A model generated the notes under the pieces. It made no database searches, had not been told where the DNA came from, and saw nothing but the letters and a program-made list of their open reading frames with translations. DNA of 58,474 bases from Clostridiales bacterium UBA6386 (GTDB lineage: Bacteria > Bacillota > Clostridia > Oscillospirales > Oscillospiraceae). The stretch covers positions 1 through 58,474 of the forward strand of contig DJQM01000064.1 in the NCBI GenBank assembly GCA_002437585.1. Direction: 5' to 3'. Positions 16,337 through 25,279 of this stretch are shown here, one piece after another. Position 1 is the first letter of the stretch. The number at the start of each line of letters is the position of its first letter. Position numbers and translations under genes: made by a program.

Positions 16337-17518
16337 ATGAAAAGCAAAAAGATCGTTGCGCTGCTTCTGACTGCGGTTATGCTGCTCTCCATGGCAGCCT
16401 GCGGACAGAAGACAACCACCGCCACCGCCACTGCCGCCGCTTCTGCCGACGGCACGCCTTCCGGGGAGACTGCCGCGGACGGTATCGTAGAAGCCTTTGG
16501 CAAGAAGGCCGGCGATATCGGGGTTGTGCTGATCCTGAACACCAATCTGGGCGACCATGCGATCTGCGACCTGTCTAACGCCGGCCTGCAGGAGGCTGCT
16601 GCGATGTATGGCTTCCGAGCGAAGGTCGTTGAACTTGGCGGCGATGTTACACTGCAAGTGCCCACCATGCAGGAGTATGCGGAGGATCCTGACTGGGATA
16701 TCATTGTCTGCGGTACTTCCAACTTGAAAGAGGCCGTTCAGCAGGTCGCGCAGGAGCATCCGGATCAGAAGTTTATCCTTTACGACGCACAGGACGAGAA
16801 GGGCCTGCCCAATGTTTTCTCCATGGATCACTGCCAGAATGAGGGTGCCTACCTTGCCGGCGTGGCGGCCGCTCTGCTGACCACCAGTGACGCACCCTTG
16901 GCCAATGGGGAAAAGACCGTCGGTTTTGTAGGCGGCGGCGAGAACACCGCGCTGGATGACTATCTGATCGGCTATATTCAGGGTGTCCATTCCGTAGATG
17001 AGGACATCAACATTTTGGTTTCCTGGATCGGCGACTTCAAGGATACTGCTAAGGGCAAGGAGCTGGCCGTGGCACAGGCAGGTCAGGGCGCGGACGTAAT
17101 CTTCTCCGTTGCTGGTATTGCCGGTTTGGGTACTCTGGCAGGCTGCGCCGAGAGCAATATCTACTCCATCGGCGTGGACTCCGACCAGTACACGGTTCTG
17201 CTGGAGACCGATCCGACCACCGCTGCCAACATCTGCACTTCCATGTATAAGAAGGCGGACGTGACTGTCAGCACACTGATTGCCAGGGCTCTTGACGGCA
17301 CTCTGGAATGGGGCAGCTACGCCAAGTGGGGTCTGCAGGACGGCGTGGTCGGTCTGGCTAACGATAATGACAATTATCAGAGCATCTTCTCTGAGGAGCA
17401 GAAGCGTTATCTGGATGGCGTGCAGGCGGACGCTACTGCCGGAAAGCTGGAGATTCTGTCCGCTATCGGCATGGACAACGATCAGCTGCAGCAGATTCTG
17501 GCTACCGCAACCAAGTAA
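16337..17518 (+). CDS. BMP-family nucleoside-binding lipoprotein
   Basis: A 393-aa exported solute-binding protein. The signal peptide ends in the lipobox LLSMAAC, with Cys22 the expected lipid anchor, followed by an Ala/Thr-rich linker. The mature part follows the BmpA/PnrA fold, with DIGVVLILNTNLGDHAICDLS, SMDHCQNEGAYLAG and VGFVGGGENTALDD. BMP proteins bind purine and pyrimidine nucleosides for ABC import. It heads the transporter block, and the neighbouring udp and deoB genes support nucleosides as substrate. Confidence 0.9.
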   Translation: MKSKKIVALLLTAVMLLSMAACGQKTTTATATAAASADGTPSGETAADGIVEAFGKKAGDIGVVLILNTNLGDHAICDLSNAGLQEAAAMYGFRAKVVELGGDVTLQVPTMQEYAEDPDWDIIVCGTSNLKEAVQQVAQEHPDQKFILYDAQDEKGLPNVFSMDHCQNEGAYLAGVAAALLTTSDAPLANGEKTVGFVGGGENTALDDYLIGYIQGVHSVDEDINILVSWIGDFKDTAKGKELAVAQAGQGADVIFSVAGIAGLGTLAGCAESNIYSIGVDSDQYTVLLETDPTTAANICTSMYKKADVTVSTLIARALDGTLEWGSYAKWGLQDGVVGLANDNDNYQSIFSEEQKRYLDGVQADATAGKLEILSAIGMDNDQLQQILATATK

Positions 17519-17597
17519 GGATAACATGGAGGGGAACAGAACGCGTCCACGTTCTGTTCCCCCAGGATGCCGAAAAAGGAAATGCAGGAGGATGAAT

Positions 17598-19163
17598 ATG
17601 AAAGAGAATATCCTCGTTATGGAGAACATCCGGAAGGTATATTCGAATGGATTTATCGCGAATGAAAATGTAAATCTTGCTGTCAACGAGGGTGAGATCC
17701 ATGCGCTGGTCGGTGAAAACGGTGCCGGAAAAAGTACGCTGATGAAGGTGCTTTTCGGCGTAGAAAAGCTGGATGAGGGCAGAATCCTCCTGAACGGACA
17801 GGAAGTCCATATCGACAACCCCAATGTGGCAATCCAATTGGGGATCGGCATGGTTTATCAGCATTTTATGCTGGTACCCAGTCTGACGGTAACGGAGAAC
17901 CTTGTCATTGGCATGGAGCCCAGAAAAGGCGGGATCTTCTACGACCAGTCCGCCGCTGAAAAGCTGGTCAGAGAGGCGGCACAGAAATACAATTTCAAAT
18001 TGGATCCGACGGCTAAGATCCAGGATCTTCCTGTCGGCCAGAAGCAGAAGGTCGAGATTTTGAAGGTGCTGATCCGGGGGGCAAAAATCATCATTCTGGA
18101 TGAGCCTACGGCTGTCCTGACGCCTCAGGAAACGAGGGAACTGTTTGCCGAGCTGAAGGGATTGAAGAGCCAGGGCTATACCGTGATCTTTATCTCTCAC
18201 AAGCTGAACGAGGTGACAGAGCTATGCGACCGGGTGACGGTCATGCGGGCGGGAAAGACCATTGGTGTCCGCAATATTGCTGATGTGACCGAGGGAGATA
18301 TCTCCCGGATGATGGTCGGCCGGGACATTGTATTGAAAATAGACAAAAAACGGGCGGTACCGGGAGAGGAAGTTCTCTCAGTGCGGCATGTTACCAAATA
18401 TATTCTGAATACGAAAAAAATACTTGACGACGTGAGCTTCCGTGTGCGCCGGGGGGAAATCCTGGGTGTGGCCGGTGTGGAAGGAAATGGCCAGAAAGAG
18501 ATCAGCGAGATCATCACTGGCCTAGATCGGGTATTCGACGGAGAGGTTCGCGCGACGCCGGAACTGGTGGATGTACGGGAGCAGACAATACGGCAGCTGC
18601 GGGAGAAGGGTGTAGCCCATATTTCCGAGGACCGTATGACCTATGGAATCGTGGGCGACGGCAGCATTGAGGACAATATCATTGCCGACCGTTATTATAA
18701 GCCGTCCATGAAGAAGGGGCTGCTGCTGAACCAGAAAAAGATCGATGCTCTGGCGGATGAACTGATCCAGGAGTATAAGGTCAAGTGCGACAACCGGACG
18801 CAGCCGATCCGGATGCTGTCTGGCGGTAATATGCAGAAGGTGGTCACTGCCCGGGAATTTACTGCGGGTGCGTCCCTGATCATTGCCAATCAGCCGACCC
18901 GAGGCATTGATATCGGGGCCAGTGACTTCATTCGCCGCCGCCTGGTGGAACTGCGGACCCAGGGAGCTGGCGTACTGCTGATCAGCGCGGACTTGAATGA
19001 GGTGCTGGAGATCAGCGACAGTCTGATCGTGATGCACAACGGACGGATCGCCGCGTATTTTCCGGATGCGTCCGCGGTGGGTGAAGATGAATTGGGCGAG
19101 TACATGCTTGGGGTAAAAACAATGAGCGAGGAAGAAAAACGGGAGGTGGCGGATTATGACTAA
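17598..19163 (+). CDS. Nucleoside ABC transporter ATP-binding protein (NupA/YufO-like)
   Basis: A 521-aa protein with two fused ABC domains, as in sugar and nucleoside importers. The first has GENGAGKST, LPVGQKQKVEILK in place of a canonical signature, and ILDEPTAVLTP. The second has a degenerate Walker A (GVEGNGQKE) and MLSGGNMQKVVTARE, the usual asymmetric pattern of this family. AGGAGG lies six bases before the ATG at 17598; an ATG two codons earlier overlaps that site. It overlaps the next permease gene by eight bases. Confidence 0.92.
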   Translation: MKENILVMENIRKVYSNGFIANENVNLAVNEGEIHALVGENGAGKSTLMKVLFGVEKLDEGRILLNGQEVHIDNPNVAIQLGIGMVYQHFMLVPSLTVTENLVIGMEPRKGGIFYDQSAAEKLVREAAQKYNFKLDPTAKIQDLPVGQKQKVEILKVLIRGAKIIILDEPTAVLTPQETRELFAELKGLKSQGYTVIFISHKLNEVTELCDRVTVMRAGKTIGVRNIADVTEGDISRMMVGRDIVLKIDKKRAVPGEEVLSVRHVTKYILNTKKILDDVSFRVRRGEILGVAGVEGNGQKEISEIITGLDRVFDGEVRATPELVDVREQTIRQLREKGVAHISEDRMTYGIVGDGSIEDNIIADRYYKPSMKKGLLLNQKKIDALADELIQEYKVKCDNRTQPIRMLSGGNMQKVVTAREFTAGASLIIANQPTRGIDIGASDFIRRRLVELRTQGAGVLLISADLNEVLEISDSLIVMHNGRIAAYFPDASAVGEDELGEYMLGVKTMSEEEKREVADYD

Positions 19164-20268
19164 GGCAAAGAAAATCCGGACCGCAAAAGAAATTGAGCAG
19201 ATCTTCAATGTGCTGCGGGTGATTGTGGCAATTGCCATTGCACTGTTGTTTGCTTTTGCTGTAATCCTGCTGGTCAGCGACGACCCGTTGGACTCCATCT
19301 CCAAATTTGTGGTCGGTCCTATGACAACGACTCGGCGCTTTGGCGAGGTCATCAGCAAAATGGTGCCGCTGCTGTTCACCGGCGCGGCAGTGTGCTTCAT
19401 CTTCTCTGCGAACCAAACCAATATGGCGGTGGAAGGCGGCTTTACGCTGGGTGCTCTGGGAGCAACCATTGCCGCCGTTTACCTGTCCGTGGGAAATGCG
19501 GTGGTGGACGTGACGGTGGCGTGCCTTCTGGGCGGTCTGTTTGGGCTGATTGCCTGTGCGATCCCCGCTATTATGTATGTCAGATTCAATTCCAAGCCCA
19601 TTGTCAGCTCGTTGATGATGAACTATGTGTGCATGTATGTGGCCATCGGCCTAATCAATCATCCCATGCGGGACAACAGTGCAGGATTCAATGCTTCGAA
19701 GACCTTTGCCGCTACGGCTCAGCTGCCGAAGCTGCTGAAGGGCACGGACATCCACCTTGGATTGATCATCGGCCTGGTGGTGATCCTGTTCAGCTACATT
19801 TATCTCTACCGTGCACAGAACGGATACGAGATTCGGGTGGTAGGCAAAAACAGCGATTTTGCCACCTACTGTGGCATGCCGGTCAACAGCATCCTGATGA
19901 AGTCTCAGCTGATCGGCGGCTTCCTGGCTGGCCTGGGCGGCGCGGTAGAGGTGCTGGGTCTGTATTCCCGGTTCCAGTATTCTGGCAATACGGGTCTGGG
20001 CTTCGACGGCATCATGGTTGGCATTATGGCGGCGTATAACCCGAAGCTGGTTCCGTTGGCGGCGTTTTTCTATGCCTATGTGAAGGAGGGCGCGGCGATT
20101 CTGGCCCGTTCTACGGACATTCCGGTAGAGCTGGTGAGCATTATTCAGGCGATCATTATCATGCTGGTGGTAGCCGAAAGATTCCTGTATAAGCAGAAGC
20201 ACAAGCTTATGGTTCGGGCGGCGGAAAAGCAGCTGGAGCTGCAGCAGACTCAGAAGGAGGAGGGTTAA
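19156..20268 (+). CDS. Nucleoside ABC transporter permease 1 (NupB/YufP-like)
   Basis: A 370-aa permease with about eight to ten hydrophobic helices. The long N-terminal helix is followed by NQTNMAVEGGFTLGALGA, and the conserved IRVVGKNSDFATYCGMP and FDGIMVGIMAAYNPK blocks belong to the BPD_transp_2 class. It pairs with the downstream permease as a heterodimer. The start overlaps the ATPase gene end, indicating coupling; the next gene begins two bases after its stop. Confidence 0.92.
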   Translation: MTKAKKIRTAKEIEQIFNVLRVIVAIAIALLFAFAVILLVSDDPLDSISKFVVGPMTTTRRFGEVISKMVPLLFTGAAVCFIFSANQTNMAVEGGFTLGALGATIAAVYLSVGNAVVDVTVACLLGGLFGLIACAIPAIMYVRFNSKPIVSSLMMNYVCMYVAIGLINHPMRDNSAGFNASKTFAATAQLPKLLKGTDIHLGLIIGLVVILFSYIYLYRAQNGYEIRVVGKNSDFATYCGMPVNSILMKSQLIGGFLAGLGGAVEVLGLYSRFQYSGNTGLGFDGIMVGIMAAYNPKLVPLAAFFYAYVKEGAAILARSTDIPVELVSIIQAIIIMLVVAERFLYKQKHKLMVRAAEKQLELQQTQKEEG

Positions 20269-20270
20269 GG

Positions 20271-21206
20271 ATGAATGCGGATTTTATCGCAAGTTTTCTC
20301 TATTCTGTGATTCGGATCACCACGCCTCTGCTCTATGGCGCGCTGGGAGCACTGATCTGCAAGCAGGGCGGTGTGCTGCACATTGCCTTTGAGGCCTGTA
20401 TGCTGTTCGCTGCATTTTTTGGTGTGGTGGCCAGTGCGTTGACGCAGAGCGTTTTCCTTGGTCTGATCGCCGGTATGGCGGGAGGAGTACTGGTGATGCT
20501 CCTGTTCGGCTATTTCACCCTGCAGCTGAACGCAAACCTGGTTTTGACGGGAATCGCCCTCAACACGCTGGCATCCGGCGGAACGGTGTTCCTGATGTAT
20601 CTGCTCTGCGGCGAAAAGGGAACCAGCAATGCTCTGCCCAGCCTGGTATTTCCCACTGTGAATATTCCGGTGGTTAAGGACATCCCTTTCTTAGGTACAG
20701 TGCTGTCCGGGCATAACATCCTGACGTATGTGGCGTTTATTATGCCCGTGTTTGTGTATCTGCTGATTTTCAAGACGCCGCTGGGACTACGTATCCGGTC
20801 GGTTGGTGAAAATGAGAATGCTGCCGCAAGCGTAGGCGTCAATGTAGCCAAGACCAAGTATATCACCCTGATCATCGGCGGCGCGGTCACATCTCTCGGC
20901 GGAATGTTTATGTCCATGGGCTATCTGTCCTGGTTTGCCCGGGATATGATCGCCGGCCGGGGCTTTATGGCCATTGCAGCCCAGAATCTGGGAAACGCGG
21001 CGGTGGTGCCCACGTTCATCACATCTGTCCTGTTCGGATTGGCCAACGCTTTGGCGGTTATGCTCCAGACACTGAATCTTCCTGCGGAGATATTCCAGGC
21101 AATGCCCTATGTGGTCACGCTGATTGGCCTGGCTGCTTATTCCAGCTCTCAGCGGAAGGGACAGAAGCAAGAAAAAAAGACTGGAAACAGGCAAAATAAG
21201 GGATGA
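20271..21206 (+). CDS. Nucleoside ABC transporter permease 2 (NupC/YufQ-like)
   Basis: A 311-aa integral membrane protein of the same permease class. It has GGVLHIAFEACMLFAAFFG, LRIRSVGENENAAASVGV (the cytoplasmic coupling loop) and GRGFMAIAAQNLGN near residue 230. With permease 1 it forms the membrane channel of the importer. Ribosome site GGAGGG is within the end of the upstream gene. The tail is Lys/Gln-rich. Confidence 0.92.
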   Translation: MNADFIASFLYSVIRITTPLLYGALGALICKQGGVLHIAFEACMLFAAFFGVVASALTQSVFLGLIAGMAGGVLVMLLFGYFTLQLNANLVLTGIALNTLASGGTVFLMYLLCGEKGTSNALPSLVFPTVNIPVVKDIPFLGTVLSGHNILTYVAFIMPVFVYLLIFKTPLGLRIRSVGENENAAASVGVNVAKTKYITLIIGGAVTSLGGMFMSMGYLSWFARDMIAGRGFMAIAAQNLGNAAVVPTFITSVLFGLANALAVMLQTLNLPAEIFQAMPYVVTLIGLAAYSSSQRKGQKQEKKTGNRQNKG

Positions 21207-21224
21207 AAAAATCTTTTTTTCAGG

Positions 21225-21230
21225 TATAAT
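21225..21230 (+). promoter_or_regulatory. Possible internal promoter before the GntR regulator
   Basis: TATAAT (21225-21230) preceded by a T-rich tract, 25 bases before the regulator ATG. The -35 region is poor, so it may be a weak or regulated internal start in the 48-base gap. Confidence 0.4.
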
Positions 21231-21254
21231 GAAAGCTGAAAGAGAGGGAGACCT

Positions 21255-21947
21255 ATGTCTTATTCATCGAATGCATCACAGCGTGTCTTAAACTACATTA
21301 CGGACAATATCAGAACCGGGCATTGGGCGGCGGGCAGCAAGATCGAAACGGAGGATACAATCAGCGAAAAGCTGGGCGTAAGCCGGATCGCAGTCAGACA
21401 GGCCATTGAAAAGCTCAGTACGCTGGCGGTTCTGACGAAGGTACAGGGATCCGGAACTTATGTAAACGGCTTTGAAGAGTGCACACTGGGAGGGATGGTG
21501 TATTACCCGCCTACCCTGCGGTCACTGCGCACAGTGCTGGAATTCCGGAGGATGTTCGATTCCTGCAACGCGGAGCTTTTTATTCAGAATGCGACGCGGC
21601 AGCAGAAGGAGGAACTGTACCAGAATTTCCGGGACATGGTTCAGACAAAGGATGATCGGGAACGCTTTGAAATTTATGACAACGCCTTCCATGAAATGAT
21701 TGCCAGAGGAACCAACAATACCTTGATCTGCCAGATATCCGATACGCTGACAGAGCTTTTGATCCATCATCAGGCACTGCAGTACGATTTGGTCGGGCCG
21801 GAGCAGGCCATTAAATGGCATGGGCGTATCATCGAGGCCATCCAGGATGGGGATGGTGAGCTGGCGCGGCTATATACCAGGGTACATATTGATAATGCCA
21901 TCAAAAGATTGGCATCGGCTGACAGCAAAACGGAGGAAACACCATGA
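21255..21947 (+). CDS. GntR-family regulator (FadR/FCD type)
   Basis: A 230-aa regulator with an N-terminal winged helix (ISEKLGVSRIAVRQAIEKLS, wing KVQGSGTYVNG) and an all-helical FCD ligand domain (FEIYDNAFHEMIARGTNN, HHQALQYDLV, MWHGRIIEAI-like His segment) that usually binds a small acid via a metal. It overlaps yjjI by four bases, so it is part of the same unit. It probably senses a sugar acid or phosphate from nucleoside breakdown and regulates the divergent deoB and transport promoters; that is inference. Confidence 0.87.
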   Translation: MSYSSNASQRVLNYITDNIRTGHWAAGSKIETEDTISEKLGVSRIAVRQAIEKLSTLAVLTKVQGSGTYVNGFEECTLGGMVYYPPTLRSLRTVLEFRRMFDSCNAELFIQNATRQQKEELYQNFRDMVQTKDDRERFEIYDNAFHEMIARGTNNTLICQISDTLTELLIHHQALQYDLVGPEQAIKWHGRIIEAIQDGDGELARLYTRVHIDNAIKRLASADSKTEETP

Positions 21948-23443
21948 GCAGTGCTGTGTATGATATTATTACTTCCGATCATCTGAATTATCATCAAAAG
22001 CTGAACGCTTTGTGCCATGAGGCGGAGAACACACTGGAGGTACTGCCGCTACCGGCACATTTCCACAAATACTTCGATCGCGGAGCGATCTGTGATATGA
22101 ACGAGGGAAACGCTCCCTATCGCCCGCGCTATGTGATGGTGGATTTTGAGCGGTTTGTGAAGCAGGGCAGTCGATTTCTGAAGCTGGATCCTCCCCGGAA
22201 TCTGGATGAGCTGCTGTGGGCACTGGAGATCCTGTACTGCTACATTCCGTCGATTACCACAAAGCCGGTGTATCTGGGCAACCTGGACAAGCTGATCGAT
22301 CCGTTTTTGGACGGGGTGACCGATGAAGAGGCCGTCCCCAAGCTGGAACGCTTTTTGGGCTATATCAACCGGGTCATCGCCAACGCTTACAGCCACGCGA
22401 ACATCGGGCCGGAGGCGACCAGAGCCGGTTGGCTGCTGCTGATGATGGAGGAAAAGCTTCAGCTGGATACACCGAACTTGACTCTGAAATATGACGCAGA
22501 CATTACGCCGGATGACTTTGCGGAAGCGGCGATCCGCTGTTCGCTGAAGTGCGGCAATCCCGCGATCTGCAATCACAAAGCCCATAAGGATACCTACAGC
22601 TTTGACTATGGGATTTCTTCCTGCTATAATATTCTGCCGCTGCGAGGCGGGGCATATACGCTATCCCGACTGGTGCTGCCAAGGCTTGCAAAAATGGCCG
22701 ACGGCGTGGACATGTTTCTGGAGGAGTTGCTGCCGGATGCCTGTAAGACGCTGGGGGAGTACATGAATGCCCGGGTCAGCTTTCTGGTGGAGAAATCCAA
22801 TTTCTTCCAGCGGGATTTTCTGGCGGAAGAGGGTCTGATTGAGCGGGAGCGCTTTGTGGGGATGTACGGCGTGGCGGGTCTGTGCGATTGCGTCGATTTG
22901 CTTCTGGCAGATCGGGGCCTGAAATATGGCAGAGATCCGGAGGCGGATGATCTGGCGGATCGGATCATGAGGATCATTCAGAACTTCGTGGCTCGCTTCG
23001 AAGCTAACTATTCGGAGATTGGCCATGGACATTTCCTGCTGCACGCCCAGGCAGGGCTGGCCACGGATGTGGGAGTGACTTCGGGCGTGCGGATCACGGT
23101 GGGAGACGAGCCGGAAAACCTGCTGAACCACCTGCGCCACAGTGCGCGGTTCCATCGATTCTTTCCCACGGGCTGCAGTGACATTTTTCCCTTTGACGCC
23201 ACAGCGGAGCGGAATCCCGGTGGTTTGCTGGATATTGTCAAGGGTGCGTTCTCTATCGGGGACAAATACTGCGCGTTTTACGGTGCGGATGGAGATATGG
23301 TGCGGATCACCGGCTATCTCGTCAAGCGCAGCGACCTGCAAAAGTATGAGAACGGAGACATTGCTCTTCAGGACAATGTGATCAACGGCAGCAGCAACTA
23401 CAGGCTGAACCGGCTGAAGGACAGGAAGGTTCGCCATGTCTGA
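21944..23443 (+). CDS. yjjI: YjjI-family glycyl radical enzyme
   Basis: A 499-aa protein, the right size for YjjI (DUF3029) and smaller than pyruvate formate-lyase. The glycyl radical loop is VRITGYLVKRSDL, with Gly457 the expected radical site. The thiyl Cys is likely Cys227 in DYGISSCYNILPLRGG, followed by YTLSRLVLPRL. The reaction is not established to my knowledge. Its ATG overlaps the GntR stop and its own end overlaps yjjW, which encodes the activase, so the three genes are co-translated. In E. coli yjjI and yjjW also sit beside the deo nucleoside genes; here deoB, udp and a nucleoside importer are the neighbours. Confidence 0.88.
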   Translation: MSSAVYDIITSDHLNYHQKLNALCHEAENTLEVLPLPAHFHKYFDRGAICDMNEGNAPYRPRYVMVDFERFVKQGSRFLKLDPPRNLDELLWALEILYCYIPSITTKPVYLGNLDKLIDPFLDGVTDEEAVPKLERFLGYINRVIANAYSHANIGPEATRAGWLLLMMEEKLQLDTPNLTLKYDADITPDDFAEAAIRCSLKCGNPAICNHKAHKDTYSFDYGISSCYNILPLRGGAYTLSRLVLPRLAKMADGVDMFLEELLPDACKTLGEYMNARVSFLVEKSNFFQRDFLAEEGLIERERFVGMYGVAGLCDCVDLLLADRGLKYGRDPEADDLADRIMRIIQNFVARFEANYSEIGHGHFLLHAQAGLATDVGVTSGVRITVGDEPENLLNHLRHSARFHRFFPTGCSDIFPFDATAERNPGGLLDIVKGAFSIGDKYCAFYGADGDMVRITGYLVKRSDLQKYENGDIALQDNVINGSSNYRLNRLKDRKVRHV

Positions 23444-24284
23444 GCAGTTGACCGCGCCGATCAACAGGATACTGCCCTATAGTGTTGTAGACGGACCGGG
23501 CAACCGGGTGGCGATATTCTTTCAGCGGTGCAATATCCACTGCGCCTATTGCCACAATCCGGAAACGCAGAATCTGTGCCAGAACTGCGGCACCTGCGTG
23601 GAAGAATGCCCCGGAAAGGCACTGACCATGGACAACGGCAGGGTTCGCTGGGCGGTGGGGAAATGCCTGGAGTGTGACCGGTGCATCCGGATCTGCCCGA
23701 ATCATGCTTCCCCCAAAGTGACGGAGATGACACCAGAGCAGGTATTTGAGAAGGTTTGCGAGAGCCTTCCTTTTATCCGTGGAATCACCGTATCCGGTGG
23801 GGAGTGCAGCCTGTATCCGGATTTTCTCGAGAAATTGTTCACTTTGACAAGAAAAAAGCATCTGACGGCACTGATGGATTGCAACGGAACCATAGATTTG
23901 AGCTGGTATTCCGGGCTTATGGCACTGTGCGACGGTGTTATGCTGGACGTGAAAAGCTGGGATCCGGAGGCCTTCTTCACACTGACCGGAGGAGACGGCA
24001 AAAATGTAAAAAAGAATCTCCTCTGGCTGTCCCAACAGGGAAAGCTGGAGGAGGTTCGCATCGTCTACGCACCCGGCTGCGTGGACGCGGAGCACTGCAT
24101 TCTTGGCATCGCGGAGACACTGGGACCGAAACAGACGGAAAAGGTGCTGCTGAAGCTGATCCGTTTTCGTCCCTTTGGGGTAAAAGGACCGCTTTCCGAT
24201 TGGCCGCCGCCCTCCATGGAAGCGATGGCCGGACTGGAGGCTCTTGCGACGCGGGTCGGATTTCGGCGGATCCTGATTCTGTAG
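23436..24284 (+). CDS. yjjW: YjjW-family glycyl radical enzyme activase (radical SAM)
   Basis: A 282-aa activating enzyme. The radical-SAM cluster motif CNIHCAYC gives Cys32/36/39. An inserted ferredoxin-like domain supplies two more [4Fe-4S] sites, Cys48/51/54/58 (CQNCGTCVEECP) and Cys77/80/83/87 (CLECDRCIRICP). ITVSGGECSL is the SAM-binding GGE segment. It should abstract H from Gly457 of the YjjI protein using SAM. It overlaps yjjI by eight bases. Confidence 0.92.
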   Translation: MSEQLTAPINRILPYSVVDGPGNRVAIFFQRCNIHCAYCHNPETQNLCQNCGTCVEECPGKALTMDNGRVRWAVGKCLECDRCIRICPNHASPKVTEMTPEQVFEKVCESLPFIRGITVSGGECSLYPDFLEKLFTLTRKKHLTALMDCNGTIDLSWYSGLMALCDGVMLDVKSWDPEAFFTLTGGDGKNVKKNLLWLSQQGKLEEVRIVYAPGCVDAEHCILGIAETLGPKQTEKVLLKLIRFRPFGVKGPLSDWPPPSMEAMAGLEALATRVGFRRILIL

Positions 24285-24312
24285 CGGTCAGGCGCATGAA
24301 AGGAAAACGATC

Positions 24313-25107
24313 ATGATACTTTCTCACTGCAATTTTTTCTCTAAGACCCTTTTGAATCATGTGGATGTGGATGTGCTGATCCCATCCGTTCCGGAAAATG
24401 ACTGCATTGGCATGACACTGGAAGAAATTTACGCACCGGTCAAGCCATATCCCGTCCTGTACCTCCTTCACGGTGCGCTGGACGACCATACCGCGTGGCT
24501 GCGGCACACGAATATCGAAGCTCTGGCGGAGAAGGCCGGTGTCGCGGTGGTCATGCCATCGGGGCAGAACGGATTCTATGTGAACGCACGTTACGGACAG
24601 AATTATTTCGACTTCATCGCCAAGGAGCTGCCGGCTTTTATCGAGCGGATATTCCCGGTCAGCACCTGCCGGGAGGAACGATTTATTGCCGGCCCGTCCA
24701 TGGGCGGCTACGGCGCGACCCATACGGCACTGTCCTGCCCGGAGTGCTACAGAGCGTTCGCGGATCTGTCCGGCGCGGTGGATCCGGTGACGCTGGAACC
24801 GAGAATGCAAGCCATGGGCTTTGGCTTTTTCCGATATGATTTGATTTTTGACGGCACCCGGAATATGCGGCCTGATGATGATTTGTACGCACTGGCGGCC
24901 TCGTTAAAGTCGGCGGAGATCAAGCCGGAAGCGTATGTGTATTGCGGACTGGAGGATACTGCCAACTATGATATGAACTGCCGGTTGCGGGATACGTTGG
25001 TGGAAAACAATTTTTCCGTTTCCTTCCGGGATGGGCATGGGCGGCATGACTGGGTCTATTGGAACAGCTGCATCGCGGATTTTCTTGCGCATATTGCGAA
25101 GAAATAG
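24313..25107 (+). CDS. Alpha/beta-hydrolase esterase (esterase D/EstA-like)
   Basis: A 264-aa serine esterase of the PF00756 type. The nucleophile elbow is GPSMGGYGA, the catalytic Asp is probably in CGLEDTANYD, and the His in DGHGRHDWVYW. No signal peptide is present, so it works in the cytoplasm. It follows yjjW by 28 bases and appears to be the last gene of the nucleoside/YjjI operon. It might hydrolyse an acyl ester made or met in that pathway, or deacylate acetylated nucleosides or sugars; neither is shown. Confidence 0.82.
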   Translation: MILSHCNFFSKTLLNHVDVDVLIPSVPENDCIGMTLEEIYAPVKPYPVLYLLHGALDDHTAWLRHTNIEALAEKAGVAVVMPSGQNGFYVNARYGQNYFDFIAKELPAFIERIFPVSTCREERFIAGPSMGGYGATHTALSCPECYRAFADLSGAVDPVTLEPRMQAMGFGFFRYDLIFDGTRNMRPDDDLYALAASLKSAEIKPEAYVYCGLEDTANYDMNCRLRDTLVENNFSVSFRDGHGRHDWVYWNSCIADFLAHIAKK

Positions 25108-25176
25108 GGCAGCACCGCACAATTCGGCCAGAAATCTCAGCCGGGATTTTTGCTGAATTGTGCGGTGCTGCCTTAA
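25108..25176. terminator. Inverted repeat of 18-bp arms after the esterase gene
   Basis: GGCAGCACCGCACAATTC and its exact complement frame about 30 bases containing TTTTT. It closes the nucleoside/YjjI operon. The shape, a small core with perfect terminal arms ending in CCTTAA, is also like a miniature mobile repeat, and the GGCAGCACC motif recurs in the hairpin at 9419-9477. Confidence 0.6.
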
Positions 25177-25203
25177 TTATCGTGTGTCATCGAATAACGC
25201 GTA

Positions 25204-25245
25204 TCATTGCGAACCAGCGACAGATGTCACTGGTGTGGCAATTCG
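25204..25245 (+). repeat. REP-like palindrome, copy 1 (TCATTGCGAACC...TGGCAATTCG)
   Basis: TCATTGCGAACCAGCGACAG then ACTGGTGTGGCAATTCG: a member of the dispersed palindromic family seen at 30756, 32683, 32927, 43012, 45844 and 58455. Confidence 0.8.
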
Positions 25246-25279
25246 TGTCCCAGTCTTCCGCTCTCGGAGGAAGACCAAG

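Noticed and set aside
16319..17851. 510-aa minus-strand frame over the nucleoside-binding lipoprotein gene
   Set aside because: Shadow of a well-supported lipoprotein gene with signal peptide and lipobox on the plus strand.
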